From Planctomycetota bacterium (GTDB lineage Bacteria; Planctomycetota; Phycisphaerae; WQYP01): a DNA stretch of 5,233 nt. The stretch covers positions 1-5,233 of the forward strand of contig JAJXZA010000304.1 of the NCBI GenBank assembly GCA_021780285.1, in the 5' to 3' direction. The notes beneath the pieces are model-generated. The model saw only the letters and a program-made list of their open reading frames with translations. It was not told the DNA's origin and did not search any database. This document shows positions 1-5,233 of this stretch, piece after piece. Position 1 is the stretch's first letter; every line of letters starts with the position of its first letter. The translations under genes and the position numbers were made by a program.

Positions 1-33
1 CAAATTACCGCAGGTATAGCCAACACGCCGGCA

Positions 34-723
34 TTACCATGCATGTTCATGGCGTTTGTGATAATGATGGTGATAGCTGAACCGTGATTGGTCAGGCAGC
101 ACAAGCCCCGGCGTATACGGCAAACTGGTCTGCCAATGGTACGCAAAGTTTTTGTCATACCGGGCAAACAGCGACGGCACATTATGAATGACCAGCATGT
201 TTTCGGCATTGTATTTTTCAGCCGCCACGCTGAAGTTAAAGCTGCCCGTAACAATAGTGTTGCCATCAATCAGCATCACTTTGTTGTGCGCAATAAGGTA
301 ACGATACTCAATATGCGTGGGAATGCCGGCGTTGTAAAACGCTTCCAGCGCCGGCGAAACGGTGGGTGTAAAGCCGCCGGTACGGTAGTTACGGCGCTCC
401 AGATGTGAGCGGTCGAGAATGATGCGTACCGCAACGCCGCGCTGATGAGCTCTGATCAACGCATTTTCAATGGGCCGGCTGGTAAACGAATACGCCTGCA
501 CTTCTACGCTTTTGGCCGCGTGGTCAATCAGATTGACCAGGGCGTCGGTTGCACCGCCATTGGGCGAAAAATAAACCTGAAAACCACTTTGCCCATTGGC
601 CAGCGCCACCGGCGAAGCATTTTGTCGCGAACCGAGCCAAAAGCCAGCCGCCAACGCCGCAAGCACCAGTAAAAAGACCCAGGGACTGGCCGATGAAGCT
701 CGCTGTATTCGCTGCACTGCCAT
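34..723 (-). CDS. Membrane-anchored phospholipase D / Nuc-family protein with one HKD motif
   Basis: The 229-residue product belongs to the phospholipase D superfamily. It has one catalytic HxK(x)4D motif (H146, K148, D153, in HNKVMLID), followed by the family's GSxNF element (GSFNF, residues 160-164). Members with one HKD motif, such as Nuc/EndA-type nucleases, work as homodimers that cleave phosphodiester bonds. The substrate here, DNA, RNA or lipid, cannot be told. An uncleaved signal anchor or signal peptide (basic start, then WVFLLVLAALAAGFWLG, residues 15-31) places the enzyme outside the inner membrane. The C-terminus is unusual: six histidines within residues 218-227. I chose the ATG at 723 because it starts a normal basic n-region. 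A TTG at 741 in the same frame would add six residues, and neither start has a strong ribosome binding site. It lies about 105 bases behind the small basic protein gene on the same strand, so co-transcription is possible. Confidence 0.88.
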   Translation of the reverse strand: MAVQRIQRASSASPWVFLLVLAALAAGFWLGSRQNASPVALANGQSGFQVYFSPNGGATDALVNLIDHAAKSVEVQAYSFTSRPIENALIRAHQRGVAVRIILDRSHLERRNYRTGGFTPTVSPALEAFYNAGIPTHIEYRYLIAHNKVMLIDGNTIVTGSFNFSVAAEKYNAENMLVIHNVPSLFARYDKNFAYHWQTSLPYTPGLVLPDQSRFSYHHHYHKRHEHAW

Positions 724-749
724 GCAACCCCAACGTGCCAATAGGTGTT

Positions 750-770
750 GGGCCGCGCCAACGCTGGCCC
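750..770 (-). other. GC-rich hairpin between the small basic protein and PLD genes
   Basis: GGGCC-GCG and CGC-T-GGCCC can pair into an eight base-pair stem with one bulged T and a CCAA loop. It sits in the gap between the two minus-strand genes, about 27 bases before the PLD start. No T-run follows on either strand, so it is not a canonical intrinsic terminator. It could be a processing or attenuation hairpin, or chance in GC-rich DNA. Confidence 0.35.
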
Positions 771-828
771 GTCACGCCGACGTTGCCATCGGCTTCATCC
801 ATAGAATATGCCGTAACTGCAGGTGAGG

Positions 829-1131
829 TTATTTCTTGCCCTTGGCGGCTGGAGCCGCAGCGGCAGCCTTGGCCGCAGGAGCCGCAGCCGCAGGAGCCGC
901 AGCCGCAGCGCCGGGAGCCGCTGCCGTGGCCCCTTCAGCCGCTTCCGCCTTGGCGGGCTTCTTGCCGGCGCTTGCTTTGCGATGCGCAACCTTCACCAGG
1001 CCAAAAACCGCAGGCGATTCTTCATGCCACTTTTCGTTGTCTTCCAGCACGGCAATGCGTTCCGAACGCTTCAAAACGTTGCGATGACGTTCGAGCGTGC
1101 TCTTACCCTTGAGGCTGCGATCCAAAGACAT
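829..1131 (-). CDS. PVC-type small basic protein with Ala/Pro/Lys-rich tail
   Basis: This 100-residue protein matches, from memory, the 'small basic protein' family confined to planctomycetes, verrucomicrobia and chlamydiae. Recognisable parts are MSLDRSLK at the start, LERHRNVLKRSERIAVL (about residues 13-29), then FGLVKVAHRKASAGKKPAK (about 43-61). The biochemical role is not established, and a nucleic-acid or ribosome-linked role is only suggested by its charge. Residues 62-100 are a low-complexity tail of Ala, Pro and Lys ending GKK, longer than I recall for typical members and reminiscent of histone H1-like tails. The ATG at 1131 is supported by GGAG (1139-1142 on the plus strand) seven bases upstream. 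The upstream gap to the cupin (214 bases) suggests its own promoter, but I found no convincing one. The PLD gene follows downstream. Confidence 0.87.
   Translation of the reverse strand: MSLDRSLKGKSTLERHRNVLKRSERIAVLEDNEKWHEESPAVFGLVKVAHRKASAGKKPAKAEAAEGATAAAPGAAAAAPAAAAPAAKAAAAAPAAKGKK
872..901 (+). repeat. Two tandem copies of a 15-base Ala/Pro-coding repeat
   Basis: GCCGCAGGAGCCGCA occurs twice head to tail (872-886 and 887-901), followed by a partial copy to about 910. On the coding minus strand it encodes Pro-Ala repeats in the small basic protein's tail. Such in-frame repeats can gain or lose units by slippage and change tail length without a frameshift. Confidence 0.75.
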
Positions 1132-1286
1132 AGTGCTACTCCGCTAAAGCTTTCATTCAGGACCGCCCAAAAACCGGCTTCGGCCCAAAGCGTCAAAGCC
1201 AAGTAATGTACCCTATTAACCCAAATATCTCAACAAACCGCCAAATACCCGCAAAAGCATAAAAACGGCATTTTTACCACGGCGAG

Positions 1287-1298
1287 CCCCCCCCCCCC
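1287..1298. repeat. Homopolymer tract of 12 C (G on minus strand)
   Basis: An uninterrupted run of twelve cytosines lies between the cupin stop (1346) and the small basic protein start (1131). It is outside both coding regions. Runs of this length are prone to polymerase slippage and also to sequencing length errors. It lies about 155 bases upstream of the small basic protein start, so length changes could affect that gene's promoter, but nothing in the sequence proves this. Confidence 0.9.
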
Positions 1299-1345
1299 GC
1301 TCCAAGTATTGTTGCCCGTAGGACGCGAGCCGATCCGCTCGCCAT

Positions 1346-1798
1346 TTATTCGGACGCCGGCGGAGCCGTATGCTGCGGGCGTGCGCCCGCCGGCAGAGGC
1401 GGCGCTTCTAGACCTGCCTTCGGCAGCGTGCCGGCCAATTCCTGCCGCCAGTGGGCAACATCGCCGGCGGGACCGTAGCAGTAAATCATTTTCAGCGGTG
1501 TAGAACCGACATTGCTCAATTGGTGAAACACGCCCGACGGAATATACACCGCCTGGCCGGTTTTCAGCGGCCGGCGCTCGGCGCCAAGACACATTTCGCC
1601 GTCGCCTTCGAGCACAAAGTATACTTCCTCCTGCTCCTGATTATGCCAGGGCACCTGGCCGCCGTTGGGTTCGAGCGTCACAAAACCCATGGCAAAGTTC
1701 TTAGCCTGAATGGGCGATGCCCCACCCACCAGGTTTTGCGTGCGCCGCCGCGCCGGATAAGTTCGCCCCGCTATAGCCGCCAAATCAGCAATAATCAT
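1346..1798 (-). CDS. Single-domain cupin protein
   Basis: The 150-residue protein is a small cupin beta-barrel. Cupin motif 1 is at residues 46-65 (G46, H52, Q54, E58, G65). It fits G(x)5HxH(x)3-4E(x)6G except that the second histidine is glutamine. Motif 2 is at residues 81-96 (G81, P87, G89, H92, N96) and fits G(x)5PxG(x)2H(x)3N exactly. H52, E58 and H92 could bind a metal, with Q54 as a possible fourth ligand. The reaction or ligand is unknown: an isomerase, dioxygenase or sensory role are all possible. The tail after about residue 128 is Pro/Ala-rich and probably disordered. I chose the ATG at 1798 because AAGGA (1807-1811 plus strand) lies eight bases upstream. An ATG at 1822 and an earlier start at 1843 lack a comparable site. 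It is transcribed divergently from the PEP-CTERM gene, from a good promoter at 1861-1889. Confidence 0.88.
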   Translation of the reverse strand: MIIADLAAIAGRTYPARRRTQNLVGGASPIQAKNFAMGFVTLEPNGGQVPWHNQEQEEVYFVLEGDGEMCLGAERRPLKTGQAVYIPSGVFHQLSNVGSTPLKMIYCYGPAGDVAHWRQELAGTLPKAGLEAPPLPAGARPQHTAPPASE

Positions 1799-1860
1799 CA
1801 GGATATTCCTTGTGTTTGACATACCAACCCACATGACAACCATGCGGCCAATATCAGCAA

Positions 1861-1889
1861 ATTATGCCAACTGCTGACTACGTTGTAAA
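1861..1889 (-). promoter_or_regulatory. Sigma-70-like promoter of the cupin gene
   Basis: On the minus strand, TTTACA (1889-1884, five of six to TTGACA) and CATAAT (1866-1861, five of six to TATAAT) are separated by exactly 17 bases. Transcription would start near 1854, giving a leader of roughly 55 bases before the ATG at 1798. A TGCCAAC half-site overlaps the -10 edge and its complement lies just upstream of the -35. Confidence 0.62.
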
Positions 1890-1921
1890 AGTGTGGTTGG
1901 CAGTGCTTCTGCGGTGCCAAC
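1865..1921. promoter_or_regulatory. Three TGCCAAC/GTTGGCA half-sites, probable operator
   Basis: TGCCAAC is at 1865-1871, its reverse complement GTTGGCA at 1896-1902, and TGCCAAC again at 1915-1921. The middle copy forms a perfect 7-bp inverted repeat with either neighbour (24- or 12-base spacer). The first copy overlaps the cupin -10 box and the second abuts the -35, a common arrangement for a dimeric repressor that loops or covers the promoter. The array could instead form alternative RNA hairpins, but it lies upstream of both predicted transcription starts, which favours a protein-binding operator. The cognate regulator is not in the window. Confidence 0.5.
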
Positions 1922-1987
1922 ATCGGCTATTGGGCGCCAGCAGCATCTTATCGGTCCCAATCACCCCTCAAAAGATTAACTTGCCCA

Positions 1988-2016
1988 TTGACTTCCCATC
2001 TACCTCTGCATATCAA
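1988..2016 (+). promoter_or_regulatory. Sigma-70-like promoter of the PEP-CTERM gene
   Basis: TTGACT (1988-1993, five of six to the -35 consensus) and TATCAA (2011-2016, four of six to the -10 consensus) are separated by 17 bases. The predicted start near 2023 leaves a leader of about 49 bases before the ATG at 2072. Confidence 0.55.
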
Positions 2017-2071
2017 TTAACGACTTTAAAAAGCCCTCGTGTTCGATGTGCCTTTACGAAAGGGGATGATT

Positions 2072-2881
2072 ATGTCCAGATATGACCATCTGCTTCTTGC
2101 TGTGCCGGCGTTGGCGGTATTACTTCAAGGGAGCCCGTCTTATGGCGGAGCTGGATCTACCGGCGGCAGCATCACAACCAGCACGGACTTAGGCATTGTG
2201 GCCACCTCGGTACAGGTCAACGGGACTGTATACAATTCAGCCCAGCCAAGCACGACCGACTCTTTCACGTATAATCAATTGCTGTTTCCAGCCAATGATC
2301 TGAATATTCAGGTTACAGATAGCGGCGGCAACCAAACAACCGTTGGTAACATTCTCGCCTATGATCTTGGCCCGAGCAATAACGGAACCTTCTCTTACAA
2401 CTTTCCACCCTATGGTTCGGGCACGTTGGCGCAAATATCTACGGGATCGTTTACCTCACCGAGCGATCCGGCACTGTTGTTTGAGGTAACCTCCCGCAGT
2501 GGACCATCGGCACTCCCGATTGGCTCGTTTGTAAATCTCAATCCGCTTGACCCAGCTGATGTTTTTAATACCTTGAGCGGGCCTTTTGCGCCGCCGCTTT
2601 CGAATGGCAACCCGACCGCATCGGCTATGAACCTCCCACCGCAGATTTCTCTTGGCATGGCAGTTTATCCTGTCAGCATTGGCGGCAATGTCTTTGAAAC
2701 CATTGATAACTCGCTGTATGGCGAGGTGCAGGGCACAACTTGGCAAGAACAGGGAAGTGTATCTGGAGTTGTGTCTACTCCAGAGCCATGTGTGCTATGG
2801 ATTATTCTGGCGGGCACTCCTCTGTTATTGCTGCGACGCAGTGCCATTCAACATCCACGAGCGCGGTCAGGCCGCATATAG
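2072..2881 (+). CDS. PEP-CTERM sorting-signal protein, secreted
   Basis: The 269-residue protein has a Sec signal peptide (about residues 1-24, hydrophobic LLLAVPALAVLL). A Ser/Thr/Gly/Asn-rich body of about 210 residues, with no domain I recognise, follows. The C-terminus is a PEP-CTERM tripartite signal: P237-E238-P239, a hydrophobic helix (about 240-254, with the usual internal Gly at 248), then R255-R256. Such signals are known to be processed by exosortase, often in bacteria making exopolysaccharide. No exosortase is visible here. Two oddities are Cys right after PEP, and 13 residues after the arginines where most family members end within a few. The ATG at 2072 is preferred because AGGGG (2061-2065) lies six bases upstream. 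The ATG at 2066 abuts that site, and GTG at 2039 has none. The split TPR/glycosyltransferase gene follows after 96 bases on the same strand. Confidence 0.87.
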   Translation: MSRYDHLLLAVPALAVLLQGSPSYGGAGSTGGSITTSTDLGIVATSVQVNGTVYNSAQPSTTDSFTYNQLLFPANDLNIQVTDSGGNQTTVGNILAYDLGPSNNGTFSYNFPPYGSGTLAQISTGSFTSPSDPALLFEVTSRSGPSALPIGSFVNLNPLDPADVFNTLSGPFAPPLSNGNPTASAMNLPPQISLGMAVYPVSIGGNVFETIDNSLYGEVQGTTWQEQGSVSGVVSTPEPCVLWIILAGTPLLLLRRSAIQHPRARSGRI

Positions 2882-2977
2882 CGGGGGACAAGAACGTAAC
2901 TCATTGGCCTCAAGTGTTTCTCTATGCATTTGTTGGCCATCCGACCAGCGAAATTAGCATGCTCGGCAGGGCCATCA

Positions 2978-3391
2978 ATGCAACCAAATGAAGAACGCAT
3001 TGCAGCACTATGCCAGGATGTTGCGCTGCAGCCGGACTCTGCTCCAGCTTACTGTGCCTTGGGCGCAGCTCTGCGCGACGCACGCGAATCCCACCGCGCC
3101 ATCCCAATTCTTCGTCATGCAATTACGCTCGAAAGCGAAAATTTTGACGCCCTGCTGTGTTTGGGTGGAGCTCTGCTCGATGTACACCAAACCGACGAGG
3201 CGCTTACTGTATTGCGTCAGGCTCAGAACCTGCGGCCGAGTTCGCCTTCGCTTCATAATCTGCTCGGCTCCGTCTGGATATCGAAAGATGATTTACCAGC
3301 CGCTATCACGTGCTACCGTCAGGCCTTGTCTCTCAACCCAATGTACACCGATGCAATGAGCAATCTGGGTCTGCCAATTTTTCTGGCGTGA
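2978..3391 (+). pseudogene. N-terminal TPR half of a frameshifted TPR/glycosyltransferase-like gene
   Basis: This 137-residue frame encodes three full tetratricopeptide repeats (about residues 22-55, 56-89 and 90-123), with the usual A-x-LG and A-P pattern, and the first helix of a fourth (DAMSNLG). It then leaves TPR sequence and stops at TGA 3389. The next recognisable TPR helix (SNLADALRQMG) begins at 3486 in another frame. Intact relatives join TPRs directly to a C-terminal glycosyltransferase-like domain, which is what the downstream frame encodes. I therefore read this as the 5' part of one broken gene. The ATG at 2978 has AGGG (2968-2971) six bases upstream, whereas the ATG at 2924 has none. 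It lies 96 bases behind the PEP-CTERM gene and may share its transcript. If translated, the product would be a cytoplasmic TPR scaffold fragment. Assembly error is the main alternative. Confidence 0.72.
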
Positions 3392-3485
3392 CGCGATATT
3401 TCATCGTCATAACCCATGTTTTTGTAGTGCAAATGCCGTTTGGTATGATTCGGCATGGCCCGACGCCCGATTTATTGGCAGACCC
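3371..3485 (+). other. Non-TPR segment at the break between the two TPR/glycosyltransferase halves
   Basis: The SNLG helix (from 3359) and the SNLA helix (from 3486) should be 102 bases apart in a 34-residue TPR array, but they are 127 apart: 25 bases too many, which also shifts frame. None of the three plus frames in this interval reads as TPR, so this is not a simple one-base indel. Two short inverted repeats lie inside: TGACG/CGTCA (3389-3393 and 3405-3409) and ATGCCG/CGGCAT (3433-3438 and 3451-3456). A small insertion or gene-conversion scar is possible. Confidence 0.5.
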
Positions 3486-3526
3486 AGCAATCTTGCTGAT
3501 GCCCTTAGACAAATGGGGGATAGTAC

Positions 3527-3531
3527 AGGAG
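3527..3531 (+). promoter_or_regulatory. Shine-Dalgarno AGGAG for an internal start at 3540
   Basis: AGGAG lies eight bases before the ATG at 3540, an ideal spacing. The ATG at 3513 has no such site. This decides the start if the downstream half is translated alone, although 3540 falls inside a TPR helix, so the match may be chance. Confidence 0.45.
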
Positions 3532-3539
3532 CGGTAGCA

Positions 3540-4601
3540 ATGCTCCGACACGCGTTGGCACTGGCCCCAGAGCATCCTGGCGCCATAAATAACCTGGGAA
3601 TGGTATGGTCAGATGTCGGCAATATTGACTCTGCAATCGCATGCTTTGAACATGCCTGTGCTTTGGAACCGGATAATCCACAATTTCATTGTAACGTCGC
3701 AATGACGCGGCTGCGTTGCGGCGAGTTTAATGCGGGCTGGCCCCGGTACGAGTGGCGACTCTCCCTCAACGGCATTGCCCCCCGCCGATTTGCACAGCCC
3801 CGCTGGCGCGGCGAACCGCTGCACGGCCGGAGAATCTTTCTGCACACCGAGCAGGGTTTTGGAGACATGATCCAATTTTTGCGTTATGTGCCAGGGGTTG
3901 TGGAACGCGGCGGTCGTGTCATATTGGAAACGCGGTCCGAACTTTTCCCGCTGGTGCTGAATTATTCGGGCGTGGAGCAGATTGTATGCATGGGCGATGC
4001 CCCCGGCGATTTTGATTTGTACTGCCCGCTCTTAAGCGTCCCGGCGGTTCTCGGTACAACACTTGAAAATTTGCCCTCCGCCGTGCCATACCTTACTGCC
4101 CCCGCTGCGAGTGCTGCCATTTGGCATCAGCGGCTGGGCGGGCCAACGAATCTTCTGCGAGTGGGCTTGGCTTGGAGGGGCCGCCCGCAACCTCGAGGGC
4201 GATCAATACCAATCAATATTTTTGCCCCGTTGGCTCTGCCTGGTAGAGTTATTTTCTATAGTTTGCAAATAGAGCCTCTTTCGCCTACTGATTCATTACC
4301 TAACGGCTTGGATTTAACCGATCTATCAAGCAACATTACCGACTTTGCCGAATTGGCCGGGATCATTACTCAGATGGACCTTGTCATCAGCATAGATACC
4401 GCCGTCGCCCATCTTGCCGGGGCCATGGGCAAGCCCGTGTGGGTGTTGCTTCCCAAACCGGCTGATTGGCGGTGGCTTTTGGATCGCACAGACAGCCCTT
4501 GGTATCCGTCCATGCGTCTGTTTCGCCAGCAGGTCCGCGGCCAATGGGGGCCGGTGCTCCAGAGCGTCGCGGTGGCGCTCAAGCAGCAAGTTCAACACTG
4601 A
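3540..4601 (+). pseudogene. C-terminal TPR plus family-9-like glycosyltransferase half of the split gene
   Basis: The frame is open from 3360, and recognisable TPR sequence begins at 3486 (SNLADALRQMG), before any start codon. The first ATG is 3513, and the ATG at 3540 has a good AGGAG. Numbered from 3513 (362 residues), TPRs cover about 1-55, a degenerate repeat follows to about 87, and the rest is a GT-B-like domain resembling glycosyltransferase family 9. Landmarks are HTEQGFGDMIQFLRY (111-125), DLVISIDTAVAHLAG (289-303) and KPVWVLLP (307-314). Such TPR fusions probably transfer sugars in glycan or surface-protein modification, but the substrate is unknown. The usual segment after 'GLAW' (as I recall it, GNPxHxxDRxRS) is here RGRPQPRGRS, about three residues shorter and without the His and Asp. 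With the upstream frame break this suggests a decaying gene. An independently translated, truncated protein remains possible. Confidence 0.72.
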
Positions 4602-4610
4602 TAACCCGTA

Positions 4611-4635
4611 TAATGCCCAAAGGTCGGCGGCATTA
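4611..4635 (+). terminator. Possible hairpin terminator after the glycosyltransferase-like gene
   Basis: TAATGCC (4611-4617) and GGCATTA (4629-4635) form a perfect 7-bp stem with an 11-base loop, ten bases after the stop codon at 4601. No T-run follows, so it is at best a non-canonical terminator or an mRNA 3'-end stabiliser. Position is the main support. Confidence 0.35.
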
Positions 4636-4837
4636 GCCCGGTAGATCAAGCCCCCGCCGTGCCATTACGCTGGTGTGCCGCAAACAGCCGCAAATCCTGA
4701 TGTACATCCACGCTCCAGACAACCAACTTTGTCGCGCGCAGGCCAGCACGCATGAATTCAAAGATTGGAATTACAGGCAGCAAGGCCCGCCAAGATATTC
4801 AACGCAAGTACATGCAGCTGCGGCCGCATACCCTGTA
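4636..4837. other. Intergenic region without a recognisable gene
   Basis: Between the glycosyltransferase-like gene and the sulfatase remnant I see no convincing coding region, RNA gene or mobile element. The minus strand has short open stretches, one reading MRAGLRATKLVVWSVDVHQ (start near 4754), but no homology I recognise. It may be decayed sequence of the same degenerate locus. Confidence 0.5.
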
Positions 4838-5233
4838 TCAAGCATAAAACGACCACAGAGATATTTCGGGCTTCGCTTCACCTGCTTCGACCACGCGCTC
4901 GATCAGGCGCTCGCGCAGATGCGCCGTAATTTCACGCATAGATCTATTGCCAACATAGTGCAGCAGCGTCTTGTCGGGCCAGCGCTCGTCAAGCCGTCCA
5001 ATCATGTTACGCAATTGATGGGGATCTGCCCGATTATTATAAAGCTGGTAATCCTGGTAATGGAGGCTGCCAGGCGTCTTAAGCGGGTCGGCATACCCAC
5101 CGCGGGCGCTGCAGCAGCCAAAGCCGACCTTAATAGAAAGTCACGTCGCGTAGACCCGCTCCCGTGCGATGGCAAACCGACTTGTGATTCAACTGAACCG
5201 GAAGTAGGAGAATCATCCTGTCTCATCGCATTA
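4838..5233 (-). pseudogene. C-terminal remnant of a sulfatase, frameshifted and cut by the window edge
   Basis: On the minus strand, the frame closing at TGA (4840-4838) is open back to 5140 and reads as the C-terminus of an arylsulfatase-type enzyme. It gives YADPLKTPGSLHYQDYQLYN, then NRADPHQLRNMIGR, then a final helix LRERLIERVVEAGEAKPEI. Sulfatases of this family end with LYDL-x-x-DPxxLxNLxG and a closing LRERL-x-x-MVEAGE helix. Upstream, the same frame hits a TGA at 5143-5141. Before it, RFAIARERVYAT resembles the family's RAIRTxRxxY element, and ESQVG in a neighbouring frame (about 5176-5190) resembles the element just before it. At least one frameshift and one stop are therefore present. 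The catalytic N-terminal domain (C/S-x-P-x-R) is outside the window or lost. No start codon or ribosome binding site serves the fragment, so it is probably not translated. Confidence 0.68.

Noticed and set aside
862..912. CCGCAG-rich repeats as a CRISPR or regulatory array
   Set aside because: Units are contiguous, 15 bases, in frame and coding for Ala/Pro, with no spacers.
549..1112. Long plus-strand open frame (187 residues) rich in Pro, Gln and Arg
   Set aside because: It lies opposite the PLD and small basic protein genes. Its composition is what the complement of Ala-rich, GC-rich coding DNA gives, and it has no recognisable domain.
1260..1276. A5/T5 hairpin TAAAAA-CGGCA-TTTTTA as a terminator of the cupin gene
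   Set aside because: The stem is only A-T pairs with no following T-run, too weak for an intrinsic terminator, although it does lie in the right gap.
1230..1592. Minus-strand open frame overlapping the cupin end and running through the C-tract
   Set aside because: No family resemblance. It reads across the G/C homopolymer and out of frame with the clear cupin.
2924..2977. Upstream start of the TPR gene at 2924
   Set aside because: The added 18 residues have no TPR character, and no ribosome binding site precedes the ATG. The ATG at 2978 has AGGG at good spacing.
3310..3537. Plus-strand frame across the TPR break as a separate small protein
   Set aside because: It overlaps clear TPR coding sequence at both ends, has no ribosome binding site and no recognisable domain.
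5002..5226. A 74-residue minus-strand protein with a Tat-like signal as a real gene
   Set aside because: After the A-rich segment it has no domain and ends soon, and the same DNA in the neighbouring frame encodes recognisable sulfatase sequence. Better explained as part of the sulfatase relic.

Overview
The window looks like chromosomal DNA of a Gram-negative bacterium of the Planctomycetota-Verrucomicrobiota-Chlamydiota (PVC) group, most likely a planctomycete or verrucomicrobium. The best marker is the short basic protein at 829-1131. Its N-terminus (MSLDRSLK, then LxRHRNVLxRxERI) and its VAHRKASxGKK segment match, from memory, the PVC 'small basic protein' family. A PEP-CTERM exported protein, a sulfatase relic and a TPR/glycosyltransferase-like gene fit the same kind of host. 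No database search was possible, so the taxonomy is an inference.

Layout. The left part (34-1798) is read on the minus strand: a cupin (1346-1798), then the small basic protein (829-1131), then a membrane-anchored phospholipase D/Nuc-family protein (34-723). The right part (2072-4601) is read on the plus strand: a PEP-CTERM protein (2072-2881), followed by a TPR protein with a family-9-like glycosyltransferase domain that is split into two reading frames (2978-3391 and about 3486-4601). The far right (4838-5233) is minus strand again and holds the C-terminal remnant of a sulfatase, broken by at least one frameshift and one stop and cut by the window edge.

Regulation. The 273-base region between the cupin and the PEP-CTERM gene is divergent. 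It carries one good sigma-70-like promoter for each gene, both with 17-base spacers. Three copies of the 7-mer TGCCAAC/GTTGGCA surround the cupin promoter and look like operator half-sites or alternative hairpins.

How the genes might work together. The PEP-CTERM protein would be sorted to the cell surface by an exosortase encoded elsewhere. The TPR/glycosyltransferase-like gene behind it may act in glycan or exopolysaccharide synthesis, but it appears broken or split. The cupin, small basic protein and PLD protein show no evident functional link. I found no convincing new defence or mobile system. The most notable features are the two damaged genes, the non-TPR segment at the glycosyltransferase break, the operator-like triple repeat and a 12-C homopolymer.
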